From Steinernema hermaphroditum (taxonomy: Eukaryota > Nematoda > Chromadorea > Rhabditida > Steinernematidae), in contig CM059624.1 in NCBI GenBank assembly GCA_030435675.1, positions 10,750,769 to 10,814,768 of the forward strand: a DNA stretch of 64,000 bases, in the 5' to 3' direction. Under the pieces are notes generated by a model. That model saw only the letters and a program-made list of their open reading frames with translations, had not been told where the DNA came from and made no database searches. Below, piece by piece: positions 1 through 11,194 of this stretch. The translations under genes and the position numbers were made by a program. Numbering within the stretch: the stretch's first letter is position 1; every line of letters begins with the position of its first letter.

Positions 1-416
1 ATTCCCTAGACGATACAGAGTATTTTCGTGTGAAAACAAACCAGCTTCTTGGATCTGAACATTTTCCCCAGTAGTTCTTTCCTCTAAGGGGTTCAAGAAT
101 CATCGATTGGATTTTCTTGTGGCACTCCTTGCAGATAGAACTATCGAAGTCATCCAATGTGCTCCAGATTCAGCACTCCAATGACTCAGCAATATCTTTC
201 AAGTCTGTCCTTCTGCACCTCTCAAGAATCTTTTTTTTTGTTAGCACACATTGCGTATTGTTTCGTACATGAACCTTATGTGAACTTGATGCGTTTATAC
301 TCAAAATAAAAAACAATAATAAAGAACAGTCCGATGCATTTCATTAGCAGCGTTCCACTGTACTTTATTAAAATAAACGCGGCTGCGCGCGAATTCGCGC
401 CCTCCAGTTAGTAAAT

Positions 417-510
417 GCCAAGTAGCCCTGCGGGCGGCAAGACACCAGTAGCCTACCGGCGGTAAACATGGAGACACGGATGGAGACACCATAGCCCTGC
501 GGGTGGCAGG
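417..510 (+). repeat. Short direct repeat pair
   Basis: A near-identical 20-bp block (TAGCCCTGCGGG followed by C/T-GGCA) occurs at about 422-440 and 491-510, separated by about 50 bp. No terminal structure or coding sense was recognised. Confidence 0.5.
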
Positions 511-798
511 ATTGGCGATCATGTATGTGGCTGAAGTTGGCCAAAAAAACTGTAAAGTTTCGGGAAACTCGAACCGAAAACTCTGCTGGTTACAAAATAG
601 GCAAAAAATCACTCACAAACAGCAAAAAAAAACTCAAAGCCTCGCATCGCCAGAGACATAGTGGAAGTAAAGCGCTACCATCTCAACTGTCTGTGTGGCT
701 CATTGCGAACGTTCTGTGTTTCTAAGCGGGCGGTGTCCGGTTCGGTTCCCCTCGGGGTCCTTGTTTTGTGTGGGTGTTTCCGCCGTGCTCACGGAAAA

Positions 799-812
799 AC
801 ACACACACACAC
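799..812 (+). repeat. (AC)n microsatellite
   Basis: Seven AC dinucleotides in a row; simple sequence with no other feature attached. Confidence 0.8.
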
Positions 813-1259
813 AAACAGACCAACGGACCCGTCGGTTCTCCGTTTATATATAGCAGATATCGTCGCCTTTTGCAGCAAGATAAACATCGAAGAAGGCAGG
901 ATTCAAATTCAAGAACACAGTTGGAACACAGTCTTGCACACAGTTCGATAGCTTGTTTGTTTATAGAAGCGTTCACATAAAGACATAACACTCATTGACG
1001 GTTAGCCAGTCTGAAGACATATTTAGCAACACATTGTAGTGCACTTAATTTTCTCGCCCCCACCCTCCTGAGCAAACGTATGCTAAGCCAGAAATAAAGA
1101 GCTCCAAATGTTCGAAATTCTGAAACTCACACACTACATCAGCACTCCTGTTATTACTCCCTGAGGCGGGTACAAATGGGTGCGTTCGGTGCGTTAAACA
1201 CCACTGCGACATACTATAGCATTAGGAGTGCCCTCAGTGTAAGAACCCCAGAGAAAGAC

Positions 1260-2740
1260 ATGAGTACGGCTCTATTGGACAACGCTTTGTCGAGTTTATT
1301 TCCTATCCCGCATGTAATAACCAACATCTTGATTATCTACCTGTCCGTCCGGCACGTTCGCCCCTGCCTAGTGAGGATCTACGCCCTCCACCTGTCCTTT
1401 CCCAGCCTATTCTTTGCCATTTACTCTATGGTGGCCAGTGTGGTGCAGTTCGCCGGTGACACGACCCACATGAGATTGAGCACAGAGTAGGCAGATCTAC
1501 CGTAATCCAGATCTCAATTGATATTTAGAGGGCGACTGAGTGCTTTTGTCGACGACCTCACGGACTTCTTCATCTACTTCTGTTCGTACGACTACCGAGT
1601 GATCGCCGTTGTCCTCATCATCATCACTTACGTATCGTTTGCCGAACCTCTCTGGATCAAGCACTTCACTGCAAGGTAAGCACCTCCTCAGATTCCATAG
1701 ATCACAGCAGGAGCCTAGAAAGGTAAATGCTTGTTTCTTCGCGGCGCACTTCTTCACGGCGGTGTGCAGTTACATCTCGGCGATGTCTCCCAATCAGGCT
1801 GAGATCGTATTCGTCGGAAGCCCTTCTGCGAAAAGAGTGGGAGTCGACTGGACCGACTACTGGGAAGCCGCCTTTGAATGGTCCACTTTCGTCGCGTTCC
1901 TGGTTTTCTACGTCATAGTAAGTCGCACGTGCAGTCTTCTGGTTATTCTTTTTTGTCGAAAGGACATGGGGTTGGTGTTTCCCAAAAAACTGAGGGCTAC
2001 GAAGTTGTTTGACCTTACAAATCATCGCAAGGTTCCTATTGTATGGTTAAGAACGCACGGTTTCATTGAAATGAAGGAATGATACATTTTACTTAAGAAA
2101 TAACCAAAAATGTATTTCCTTCGTTTCCTTTCGATGACGTTTCCGATGACGTAGAAATCTGATATCGTGAATGCAATTGAATATGGGAAAAGCTGCTCTA
2201 AACATATGTCATAGAATAGCTTTTAAGGTAACCGTATTAAGCTAAGTGTCTGTTGTACTCCTTTTTATTAAGTTCTTTAGTGCATTCGAGCCGTGTATGC
2301 CTTCAAAAAGAACCAACTCGTGATGACGCAGGTGACCAATCGCGACGATCAGGCACAGCTCGAGAAGCAGCTTCGCGCCATTCTCCTCTACGTCACGCCT
2401 CCGAATCTTTTCCTCCTACGTAAGGACTCATTTTTGTTCGAAGAATGGCGTCGTCTTCAGTTAGTACCTTCTGCACTGACCTGTTTACGACGTTCATCCC
2501 ACCGGAAACGCCGGTGTACAACCAGATCTGCGAGGCGAAAACACATTTCTTCAACACTTTCTTGGAGGTAAGCAGGCGGAACTTTACGGATCAGTAGGTC
2601 GCCCTCTTAAGGCCCGTCTCTTCATTGCGTCCTTCACGCTTCTTCTAACGTTTGCCGATTATCGCAAAGCGTTCCTCGCCGTGTTCTGCAAAAAGGGGTG
2701 GTCCATTGTAAGGGGACAGTACACGAGTTCTTGGTTCTAA
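1260..2740 (+). CDS. Seven-transmembrane receptor, array member 1
   Basis: Predicted 315-aa serpentine receptor of a nematode family I cannot assign to a named class. Six coding exons: 1260-1486, 1529-1675, 1719-1917, 2281-2419, 2461-2567, 2612-2740, with phases 2,2,0,1,0 between them. Family hallmarks seen: a TM1-TM2 segment ending in an aromatic/Leu-rich ALxLSxPS stretch, YDYR at the start of TM3, DWTDY in the loop after TM4, TPPN in TM6, QICEAK before TM7 and FADYRKA after TM7. The start was chosen at the Met that aligns with the other family starts; an upstream in-frame Met at 1176 would add 28 residues. Intron 3 (363 bp) is the only long one. It converges on the RING-CH gene 28 bp downstream. 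Probably a plasma-membrane chemoreceptor (inference from family shape). Confidence 0.82.
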
Positions 2741-2768
2741 AAGGATTTATCGGTAGAAATAAGAAAAA

Positions 2769-3239
2769 TTAAACAATGACGACTGGATCCACTCTGATCG
2801 CTCTCTGAATTGAACCTCGAAAAGTACACGTGTTGTTGACCACACAGAGAATGAAAAGAGCGAAGATGGCGAGGAGCACTCCAACCACGGACAGTCTGTA
2901 GTCGGGAAGATCCTTCAGCAGCTGGGACAGAATCACAACAAAGAAGCCGTAGAAAACTACCAGCGAGAGGACTCTGAAGATGTTGAAGAGTTTCTGAGCA
3001 GAACGGCTTCGTTCGAAGTAGTCCATGTAGGCGATGACGCCCTTGCACCTCCGACAGCTTTGCTTTCTGAGACCCTCCTCTCGCATTGGGTCTTTTGCCT
3101 CCAAAAAGTGTAGAAGACAAAGTTCGTGGTAGAAGCAACCACACGGACTGATCAGTTGAGTGTTTGAGGTTGACGGAAGGCGACATATTCGACAAACCCT
3201 CTCTCGTGTTTCGAAGAGAGCTTCAGCAGGAAAAGCCAT
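2769..3239 (-). CDS. RING-CH (MARCH-type) membrane E3 ubiquitin ligase
   Basis: Single-exon gene for 156 aa. The N-terminal half carries a C4HC3 RING-CH finger: C16, C19, C33, C35, H38, C41, C62, C65. The gap between the CxC pair and the His is shorter than in most MARCH proteins. Two hydrophobic helices follow, about residues 85-107 and 112-135. In this family the finger recruits an E2 enzyme and the helices hold the ligase in a membrane, where it ubiquitinates other membrane proteins and alters their trafficking. The gene converges on receptor 1, 28 bp away. Two relatives sit inside the right-hand part of the same receptor array. The substrate is unknown. A short acidic open frame just upstream on the other strand (3459-3590) was not accepted. 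Confidence 0.8.
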   Translation of the reverse strand: MAFPAEALFETRERVCRICRLPSTSNTQLISPCGCFYHELCLLHFLEAKDPMREEGLRKQSCRRCKGVIAYMDYFERSRSAQKLFNIFRVLSLVVFYGFFVVILSQLLKDLPDYRLSVVGVLLAIFALFILCVVNNTCTFRGSIQRAIRVDPVVIV

Positions 3240-3683
3240 TCCATCAAGATGATGTACGATGCATGGTAGTCTTATATCTGCAGAGAACTAATGCACGAAA
3301 ACGATGAAGTGTTGCATTCGTTTTGCTCGGACACACAGCGTCGGTTTCTGCTTTCTGAAGATAGTTACTCCGTTTTGTGCTACACAAGGCAATTCTAAGT
3401 GAATCATAAGAAAAAGAGTGCGCACTGTGCATGAAAGACTACAACTGAAACGTAAAACATGTCTGAACCCCTTGATCTTGATGCCATCGATAAGCAGTTT
3501 CCTTCTTCAGCGCCATCCGATCTTGAGAGCTCACTTCGAATGGAGGCACAAATGCCCGTCCAGACAGTTCACAGTCTAGACGCGACTTGACTGTCTCACC
3601 CCTCTGCATTCAGACAGAACGCCGCGCCACCTTCCCCAGAGCTCATTTCCTCCCTCGAGTTACCCTGGAAGTCGGTCGCCCGG

Positions 3684-4219
3684 ATGAAACGAAACGTGAT
3701 GTCAATGCGCTTTTGGCTGCTGCTGAGTCTACTGATCTGCTACGCCGTCGCCAACTCCAGTCCCGATTCTCTGTCACGCAAACGGGTGAAACATCGCAAC
3801 GTCAACTACAACAACCCGCTCACGATCGGTTAGTAAACCGGTTTTCATTTACATTCAGTCGATACATTTCAGGACTCATATGCGGAATCGTCGCCTATTG
3901 GGCCGTTGCAGTGCCAACTCTCATTGTTCTCTACCTCAAGTGCTGTGATCCACGCAAAATCCGGGACATCGACATGAACAATCGCTACTCGCATCGTCAG
4001 TCGGGATCGGAATCAGAAGAATCAGGAAGCTGCGAGGATTCGGACTCACGATCCTCGAAACGTCGGAAGAGGTCGGAGACGCGATGCAGGAGGTGCCAGA
4101 AGAGACGTCGCCGAAATTCGAAGCCACGATGCAAAGAATGCGGCAGGCCGTCGCAGTTGCGGGGTACCGGAAGACGTCGACGTTCGCAGAAGTCCCGTCG
4201 CCATCGGACAAGCGTTTAG
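3684..4219 (+). CDS. Small type I single-pass membrane protein with Arg/Ser-rich tail
   Basis: Two exons, 3684-3828 and 3873-4219, separated by a 44-nt intron (phase 1), giving 163 aa. Residues about 8-24 form a hydrophobic signal peptide (RFWLLLSLLICYAVA). A short polar extracellular part follows, then one transmembrane helix at the start of exon 2 (about 50-72) ending in Lys-Cys-Cys. The cytoplasmic tail is first Ser/Glu-rich and then Arg/Lys-rich, with a few CxxC pairs. No known domain was recognised. Chosen over the longer unspliced frame starting at 3587, because only the spliced form yields a signal peptide. An AATAAA lies 25 bp after the stop. The layout resembles the gene at 10678 (signal peptide, short ectodomain, one helix, Cys-containing tail), but sequence similarity is weak. 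Confidence 0.7.
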
Positions 4220-4243
4220 TGATGGTCGTGTCACATTATCTCA

Positions 4244-4249
4244 AATAAA
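4244..4249 (+). promoter_or_regulatory. Polyadenylation signal
   Basis: AATAAA 25 bp downstream of the stop codon of the 3684-4219 gene, the usual nematode distance. Confidence 0.7.
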
Positions 4250-4374
4250 TCAGTTGATATGTGCTTCCTCGATTTCGAGTTTGATGTTTTCTTTTCGAGT
4301 GAGTGATGAGTTTGGTTTCGATTTTACTCTAGCCAACAAATACATGAGTCCAAATAGCTTAAGTGATCACCGAA

Positions 4375-6266
4375 TCAACAAATTACACGTTTGATACACG
4401 AGTCCCTGAGGTGCTGCAGCGCCTCGTCGCTGAACTTCGGTCTTCCACTGAAGTCCGCATGGGAGATCCACTCCATTTCGGGACAGAACTGCGCCAGTGA
4501 GTAGATGCTCTTGTCGGTACAGGCGGTCGCCCGGATTCTGACCTCCTTCAGACGACAGCGCTTCGCCAGCGCCGCCATTCCCTTGTCGCTAACCCACTTG
4601 CACCCGTTGAAGTTGACGGTCTTCAGGTGGCGACAGTTGTCGGCCAGGAGACTCAGGAAGCGATCGTCCACACTCGACATATGCGACGTCTCGAGTTCCT
4701 GACGACAACAAGAGGTTAGGCGACAGTCAGGTGACGGGCATGTGTCCTACCAGGAGAGATTTCCCGCCTCTGGCGATGGCGAAGAGCGCCCGATAGGAGA
4801 TTCTGACCCGGCAGAGACGCAGGGAGCGCAGCCGATGGCCCGGAGCCTTCGGTCCGCCGGAGAAGTAGCGGTGGAGTAACAAGTTGCTGATGTGTTTGAC
4901 GTCGATGGAGAGGTGCAAGAGGTTAGGGATGCACGTGGAGATGAGGGAGAACGCGGTGTCGACCAGTCGCGGAAGGGCGATCTGAGATTTACGATGTCGA
5001 GGGAGAGGGATAAGGGAACTTACATGTAGTTTGGTGATCTTTGCCCCCATGAACGGCAAGAAAGTGCAGAGAAACATGTTTGCCTGCTCGACGGCGCTCT
5101 GAAATGAAATAAAAATAAAAAAGTGCGAACGGAGCTTCTTCGCAAACAAATTTGTAAAATGTACTCATTGTCTACGCTGTGATAAAGCTGATCAAGTTCT
5201 AAGAGGCTTACGTGATTCTCCTCCAAACAGGACAGATGCAGGTGAATACTGGTCAAGTTGGGCTGCTCGCTCAGCCGATTTACGAGGTCGTTCACATCTT
5301 CATCGCCACAAACAGAAAGCCGAATGGTGTGAATCGTTTGCGGAAGAGTCGGGAGTTGGAAGAAGTAGTTGCCGCACAAGTCAACGTCCTTTAGATTCAC
5401 CCCGGAGATGTCGAGCGTGGAGGGCATCTCCGCGTCCTCCTTTTCAAAATCGAATACTTTGATGAGCGAGAGCTGACGAATATTAGGGCAGAGCTGTGAG
5501 AGATTGCAGATCGTGTTGATCGGGTCGTCGAGGTTGCGGAGGTAGTCAAGCTCTAGAACGTTGAGGTTCTCTCCGAGGCAGTGGGCGACGTCATAGAGGG
5601 CCTGGTCATCGAGGCTTTTGCAGTGATTCAGGTAGAGGCAGCGGATTGTGGGGTTTGTGAAGACGAGGTTGAAAATTCCATCGCTGGTGACCTGGAAGGG
5701 GGTGTCTTTAGGAGCCTTCTGACGGTGAAGTACCTTGAAGCAGCAGCTGAGATCAACACTAATCAAGTGATCAGCCTTCACATAGATCAGAGCCTGCGAG
5801 GTCAGGTTGGGCATCAATCTGAGGACGAGCTTCTTGAGCTTCTTTTGGCCTTCTGTGACAGCTTGAATCCCCTAAAATTGGCAGTAAAGTCCTAGGCTTC
5901 TAGAGAGTAACTTGCTCTGTCAGTGACCTTGGGACATTCGATGATTGTGATCTGTTCTAGGTTTTTGTTGAACTCCGTCAGTGCCATGAGAATATCGTCG
6001 TTGAGATCTTCACTCAGGTAGAAGTAGAGTCTATTCAGATTTGTGCCAAATCTCGGCATCGTGACAAGGCGAATGCAGTCGGATAGACGTAACTGGAGGA
6101 GAGGAACCTGATCACAGAATCCCTGTAAATCCGTGCATACCTGATCGTGGGAGGCGAAGAACTCAAGAAGACCCTGCTTGCATCTGGCAGGCATGTAGGA
6201 TAGGTAGTCGTTGAGCTGATGTTGGCAGACCGCCGATAGACACAAGTCGAAGAGTGTTTTGACCAT
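4375..6266 (-). CDS. Leucine-rich-repeat protein with BC-box; possible CUL2 substrate receptor
   Basis: Five exons in transcript order: 6266-5916, 5871-5212, 5098-5024, 4981-4751, 4698-4375, giving 546 aa. Residues 4-13 (TLFDLCLSAV) match the BC-box pattern (A/P/S/T)LxxxCxxx(A/I/L/V) used to bind Elongin C. Residues 25-33 (MPARCKQGL) loosely fit a Cul2-box. The rest is built of repeats of the type LxxLxLxxCxxVTDxGL, for example around CPKVTDR at the first exon junction and in the last exon (NGCKWVSDKGM). This architecture is known from ZYG-11/LRR-1-type receptors of CUL2 ubiquitin ligases; F-box/AMN1-like LRR proteins are the alternative. Intron 1 is a 44-nt GC-AG intron (donor AGA|GCAAGT at 5915); only this junction keeps the repeat frame. 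A T/C-rich CAG lies just 5' of the start Met, a possible trans-splice acceptor. Confidence 0.75.
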
Positions 6267-6674
6267 TTCGGGACGGTCTGAATCGGGTTAAATTACCTGA
6301 AATGTTGAAGATGTTGGGATAGCAGGATAACAGTGCAAGATATGCGACGAATATTGCAGATGTCGGGAATGATCGAACATAAAAGAAACCCAATAAAATT
6401 AATGTTATTGCGCTGCGTTTGGTTAGATGCATTTGAAGTTACCATTGCCAATACCAACCTAATGTTTTGTCACTAGTTCACGAGGCGCTACTTATCGAGA
6501 CGTTCTGATAAAGTTGTAAAAAATGCACGAATGTAAAAGTTGTATTCTTAAAGTGTTCCGATACGAATGGCTCGCCTTCGATAATTGATGACACACCTTT
6601 GTTCGAGGCCGTCAAAGAAAAATAAAACAAAATTACACCTACGGTGAATCCGAGATTAGTTTGATAGCGCTCAG

Positions 6675-7013
6675 ACTGATCCTTATCCTACGACCTCTTG
6701 GAACCGGCCTTTCCAAAAAGACAAGAAGAACGACACAAAAAAGCGAAATTCTACCCCGGCAGAATCTGCTCAAAAATCCGAGGAGTCAAGCAGTCAGTCA
6801 AGCGGATCGTCGGCGCGATCGACAGCCGCGGCCTCGGAGAGGGCGACGATCGCCGCCTCATCGCCTCATGTGAAGATTACACAAAGTGCGCCTTTTCCTC
6901 GTTGCCCGGGCCGCGGAGAAGCGCTCGACGGAGTCGAGTACCGCGTGACGTCGGTCGCGGAAAGAGTCGCGTTTCGTCCCGAGCCTCGACCGGGACAGTG
7001 TGACAACAGCTGA
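6675..7013 (+). CDS. Possible 3' coding exon, Ser/Ala-rich
   Basis: An open frame of 112 codons begins right after a CTCAG acceptor-like site and ends with TGA at 7011. It is GC-rich, unlike its AT-rich flanks, and reads as a low-complexity Ser/Ala/Glu segment followed by a more ordinary C-terminus (EALDGVEYRV ... PRPGQCDNS). It has no in-frame Met, so upstream exons would be needed; I could not identify them in 6470-6660. An overlapping frame at 6698-7003 does have a Met but looks less protein-like. It could also be a GC-rich promoter or 5' UTR segment. Confidence 0.3.
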   Translation, partial: TDPYPTTSWNRPFQKDKKNDTKKRNSTPAESAQKSEESSSQSSGSSARSTAAASERATIAASSPHVKITQSAPFPRCPGRGEALDGVEYRVTSVAERVAFRPEPRPGQCDNS

Positions 7014-8254
7014 ACCCGGCAACTGACCGTCGCCTCTTTGTTATTGATGCGTTTTCGAGTTATGTGTCAGTCTGGTGCAAAGCAAAACAAAATTCGAATG
7101 GAGAGATTTATCGTGGCGGTAAAGAACCCGGGAGACACTTGGTCGAAGTGGAACGACGGTGGCAAACAGAGTTGAATCGAAAGTGGATCTGAGGGTCGAG
7201 CGCGAAGAGCTGTTTGTGGGGATTTTGAGGTTGTTTACGGAGTGATATTTTGAAAGTGGACATATGGTGGAATAGGATGGGATTCGGTCATTTAGTGAAT
7301 CACGATCATTTCAGTGCATCTGCAGGAAAATATATTGTATTCCGCAAAAAAGTGGGTATTTAAAGCTAAGGGAAGCCTTCGATCTTTGTGGCATTCAATT
7401 AGTCACTCATCAATGAACATTAACCAAAAAACCTGCCGGCTTATGCAGATCTAACCGGTTAGCACCCTTCGCTAGTTACGTTCAAATCACTATAATAAAT
7501 TCTGCAAAGATGAGCATTGTCGAACAGAAAAGTGTTTTTGTTTTTGTGGGTCAACACTCCATTCCCGACTCTCTCAAGCCCACAACAGAGATTGACTCGA
7601 ACACAAAAACCGTGGTAGGCTTCATAATACTGTCCGCACCGGTTTTATCGTAACTTTCAAAGGGTGTTTACATAGACACGTGTGTGTGCCTTTGGTTTAT
7701 CTTTAAATAATGTACTGCGTACCAATTTTCAGCTCGATTTTCAGACGATTCCCTTGCGAGTTGCAATATTTCAAGAAACCTGTTTAAGAAACGCCAAAAG
7801 TATTAGGTTGAAGCTGAAGTTTCACTTTTGACTCAACCAAATGTATTATGCACAACACAAATAATTCTATTGCCGTTTACCCGGAAGATCTCCTTTAAAA
7901 CATTAAGGCGATAGCTTCCATTCTTTGGGGAGCGGATTCGATGAAGAAACGGATTAGAAAACCTGTGTCAATCACTCATCGTCGTGCTGACAGTTATGTT
8001 TGCACTAATCACAATGAATGTTAGCATGTGGTTTAGGAAAACGCAACTAGAAATGAAGATGACTTTGGTAAGTAGAAATTACTATTTCTACTATGACTTC
8101 CAGGAGAAACACACGTTTCCTAGCACGCATGTGGCGTCATGTCCGTGCAACTTTTGTAGCCATGTTGACCAAACACCTTTCAGTGGACTTGCCTTTTAAA
8201 GAACAAACTACAACATATGGGCTAAGCACTTCAAGGAAACACCGATTTCCTCGT
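7014..8254. other. AT-rich intergenic region
   Basis: No convincing exon. A short frame at 7984-8199 with a GTAAGT in it was considered, but it has no supporting continuation. Confidence 0.5.
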
Positions 8255-9496
8255 TCACATGTACGAAGAACTTTGACCGCCTGTTGATCGATGCGGACGG
8301 ATCGACACGGACGCGGGCACGCGCTTGAGCAGTGTGACAAAGACAGCTCGGCGATAATCACCAAAGGCTACCAAGATGGTGAATGAGGCGACGAAGTAGC
8401 GAATCTAGATACTGTCATTTTTTGCACCTTTTACACCTAACACCTACAGCAATGAGACTTCCATAAAAGTGGACTTTCGCATGGCAAATCTGGTTGTAAA
8501 TCAGCGCAGAAGCGGGAATATAAGCTGTTGTTATGTCGGTGCACAAAGAGTATGCTGAAGTGAATGCTATTCTAAGAAGGCAGTCTTAACTCGGCCACTT
8601 ACGGATAAGGAATACGGTAGGCGGTGTTATGTAGGCGAGAATAGCAAGGAGCTGCTTCTTCAACTGCTTTTTGTCTCGGCGAATGTCTCTCGTCACTTTT
8701 TGTTGATGGTTGAATTTGACGATCTCTCTTATGCACTGTGTTTACAACGTTGCTAACTGAACTGTGTTTGGAGAGCTTACCACAATATATAGAAGAATGA
8801 AGGCGATAAACGTTCCAATTTCAGCTGTTCCTTCAACATAGTCCGTCCAGTTAACGTCGACGTACCTTCCATTGATGAATATCTCTTGAGACTGCTTAGA
8901 TGACAAGGTGGAGACGGTGCTGCACATGATGGCCAGAATGTGCGCTAAGGCGAACCAAAAGTACACAGTTCTGAAAGTTATGCTATTCGCCAGAATCTAA
9001 GATTTCGGTCGATTGCGATTCCAGTGACGTCGATTCAATCACTCAGCAACCCATGACAGCGCGCCCTATTATGGAACTTACTTTTCAGTTAAGTGCTGTT
9101 TGGCGAAGACAGGCGCCGCAAACGAAATGTACGTCACTCCAACAAGCACTATGGCCAGCATACGGTAGTCATATCCACACAAATAGGCAATGACATCACC
9201 AAAGTAGTCGGAGACGGACGCCGTAGAGGAACTGAAACTCCTTCTGATGTTACTCTTCTGCTTCATGGAACCTACTCCTTTCGAATTCCAAACTGTCGCC
9301 CTCGACCAAGAAGCTTTAGCACTACAAGTACAATGGAATATAAAGAATAGCCCAAACTGGGGATGGTCAGATTCAAGGCGTACGTCCGCAGGATGCTCTG
9401 CTTGACGTGAAAGATGGACAAGTAGATGACGGCGGCGTTCGAGAAGAGATGAGGAATTGGAAGGGAACAAGAGATTATGTCGCCGACCAAATCCAT
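8255..9496 (-). CDS. Seven-transmembrane receptor, array member 2
   Basis: Six exons in transcript order: 9496-9276, 9231-9082, 8970-8781, 8735-8603, 8554-8448, 8404-8255, giving 316 aa. Intron phases 2,2,0,1,0 match array member 1 exactly. Hallmarks: YDYR at TM3, NWTDY loop, YITPPT in TM6, YNQICHAK before TM7, FGDYRRA after TM7. The loop between TM5 and TM6 is strongly basic (RRDKKQLKK), as expected for a G-protein-facing loop. It is one of four members that keep the intron between the QICxxK segment and TM7. The C-terminal tail is short and Ser/Arg-rich. Confidence 0.83.
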
Positions 9497-10677
9497 GCAG
9501 TTCGTTGAGAAAATGAAATTGCCTTTCTGGGAGTCCTTTCTTTCAGCTCTTATAGATTCGTGTTAGTCGCCAAAACACGCAATTTTTGTTTTGATTAAAT
9601 GTGCACGTAGCCCGAAATTCTCTCGATTTCGCGTTAAAAGAACACGGATTTCCCGAGTAGTAAGGCCAAAGGAGCGTCTTTGGAAATCCCGGTCAATTGT
9701 CGACAGCTTTCTGCGAAAGACGTCTTACCGAAATGGTGGATTGTGTCACCGGAAACACAAAATAAGTTCCCGCTGCGTTATTAAATCCAATGAGTCACAG
9801 GAATAATTTCCCTTCGAAGGGTTTGACTTCAATCTGAACGTTCAAGAAGGAAGCGATGGCAACTAAGAACAGGTGGAATTAGCCCAATTTTGACAAATGA
9901 TAGCAACGAGGCTTGTGTCAGTGAAATTCATTCAAACTGCAAATATAAATTACTTCCTAGAACAAATCTTTATCACATTTGCAGACGAAAAAGACTGAAA
10001 TAATTATGGCACAGTGCAGTAAATGAGTTCTGCTAATTCTGTTAATGTTCGCTGATGGTTGGCTGATGGTAGATGATCTTAGGTCAACGATAATAGACAT
10101 CCCCTGATAGAATTTTCAGAGTAACTTGTCGTTGTTTCTATAATGAATAAATTGAAGAGCTCTGCTTAAGAATAGATATCTGGAGTACGTGTAATTGTAG
10201 TGTGTATACCATCTGGATATCAATTTAAGTGCAATGATAAACACCTGGAATCAGAAATCACCAGATTTCGTCTAAGGCATCTTCGCTTGATGTGAAGACA
10301 AAAAGTTATTGATGCGTTGAAAAGCGCGACTCTAAGTAGATCAATCTTGTAATCTTGTATTGAGCATATCTACTCAGGGAATGCTTGAATGTGTGCTTCA
10401 CATTCACTTGCTTCTTTTGTCGACGAGTTTGGTGTGTTATGTGTTTTGGACAATAAATAGAGGTTGCCTTGTTCACTTCCGAAAGTCGAAAACTCTCATT
10501 TCACACGAATTTTGAAGTTTGCTGTCAGCCAAAGATTGATATAAGGCAATCAGCGACCAAATTTTAATTAAAACAATCGAGTTTGAGACGTGTCTCTGTC
10601 TCTGCATTCGAGACACCACCTGCGCCTCCACCTCCCATTCGACCTTTGCAATTTCGTTTCGATCGGTTCAAATCGAA
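9497..10677. other. Intergenic region, nothing recognised
   Basis: AT-rich; no splice-consistent exon or RNA gene was seen on either strand. It serves as the divergent spacer between array member 2 and the small membrane protein at 10678. Confidence 0.5.
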
Positions 10678-11082
10678 ATGTCTCCTCATCATCATCAGTC
10701 TTCGATAGTGCTGCTTCTCACCGTTCTCTGTGGACTCATTCAGGCTGTAAGTCATTTATATTCATCGACGGCTTTTCTAGTGACCTCGTTCTAGGCTCCG
10801 CGTTCACTTCCCGAAGTGACATCGGAATCGCCGCCCGTCGACGGGACTCTCCAGTGGTCGATCGTCGGTGGAGTGATCGTCGCCGTGGTCTTCCTCGTCA
10901 TCCTCCTCGCCATAATCTGCTTCACCGAGTCGTGTTGTTCGCGTGGAAACTCCCTCGTCTACGGGCCGAGTCCCTTCTACTACTACGGCTGCTGCGACTA
11001 CTGCTGTGGTCGTTTGGAAGCGATTCAGAGTGATACGAGTGTTGTGGCTGGAAGCAGTGTTAACGATGTTAAGGAGGTGTAA
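10678..11082 (+). CDS. Small Cys/Tyr-rich type I membrane protein
   Basis: Two exons, 10678-10746 and 10795-11082 (48-nt phase-0 intron), for 118 aa. Exon 1 is essentially a signal peptide (hydrophobic core IVLLLTVLCGLI) ending at the splice site. After a short Pro/Ser/Glu ectodomain comes one helix (about residues 44-66, VVFLVILLAIICF). The juxtamembrane tail is rich in Cys and Tyr: ESCCSRG, PFYYYGCCDYCCG. Cys doublets right after a helix suggest palmitoylation, and the layout recalls Shisa-type or CYYR1-type proteins. I cannot claim homology. It lies within the receptor array, so an accessory role is conceivable but unsupported. Confidence 0.68.
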
Positions 11083-11194
11083 ATGATCATGTTTATTGTT
11101 TGTTGTGGTCTGCTATTTGAGTCTAGTAGCCGATACATAATCAAGAATCAGAGCGTAAGGCGAACTTTTCAGTATTCAAAACAATAGCACACAA

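Larger units (their letters stand above)
1..1259. other. Upstream intergenic region, no gene seen
   Basis: I see no convincing coding exon. Short open frames here lack splice-consistent continuation and family resemblance. The stretch contains a short AC microsatellite and a pair of 20-bp direct repeats, listed separately. The first receptor starts at its right edge. Confidence 0.6.

Noticed and set aside
3459..3590. Short acidic open frame (43 aa) upstream of the 3684 gene
   Set aside because: No splice-consistent link to the downstream gene and no signal or domain; the signal peptide at 3684 is a better start.
3803..4240. Overlapping minus-strand frames at 3936-4234
   Set aside because: Antisense shadows of the Arg/Ser-rich tail of the 3684 gene.
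6163..6432. Hydrophobic minus-strand frame upstream of the LRR gene
   Set aside because: Overlaps the LRR first exon in another frame; the part outside it is AT-rich and too short to stand alone.
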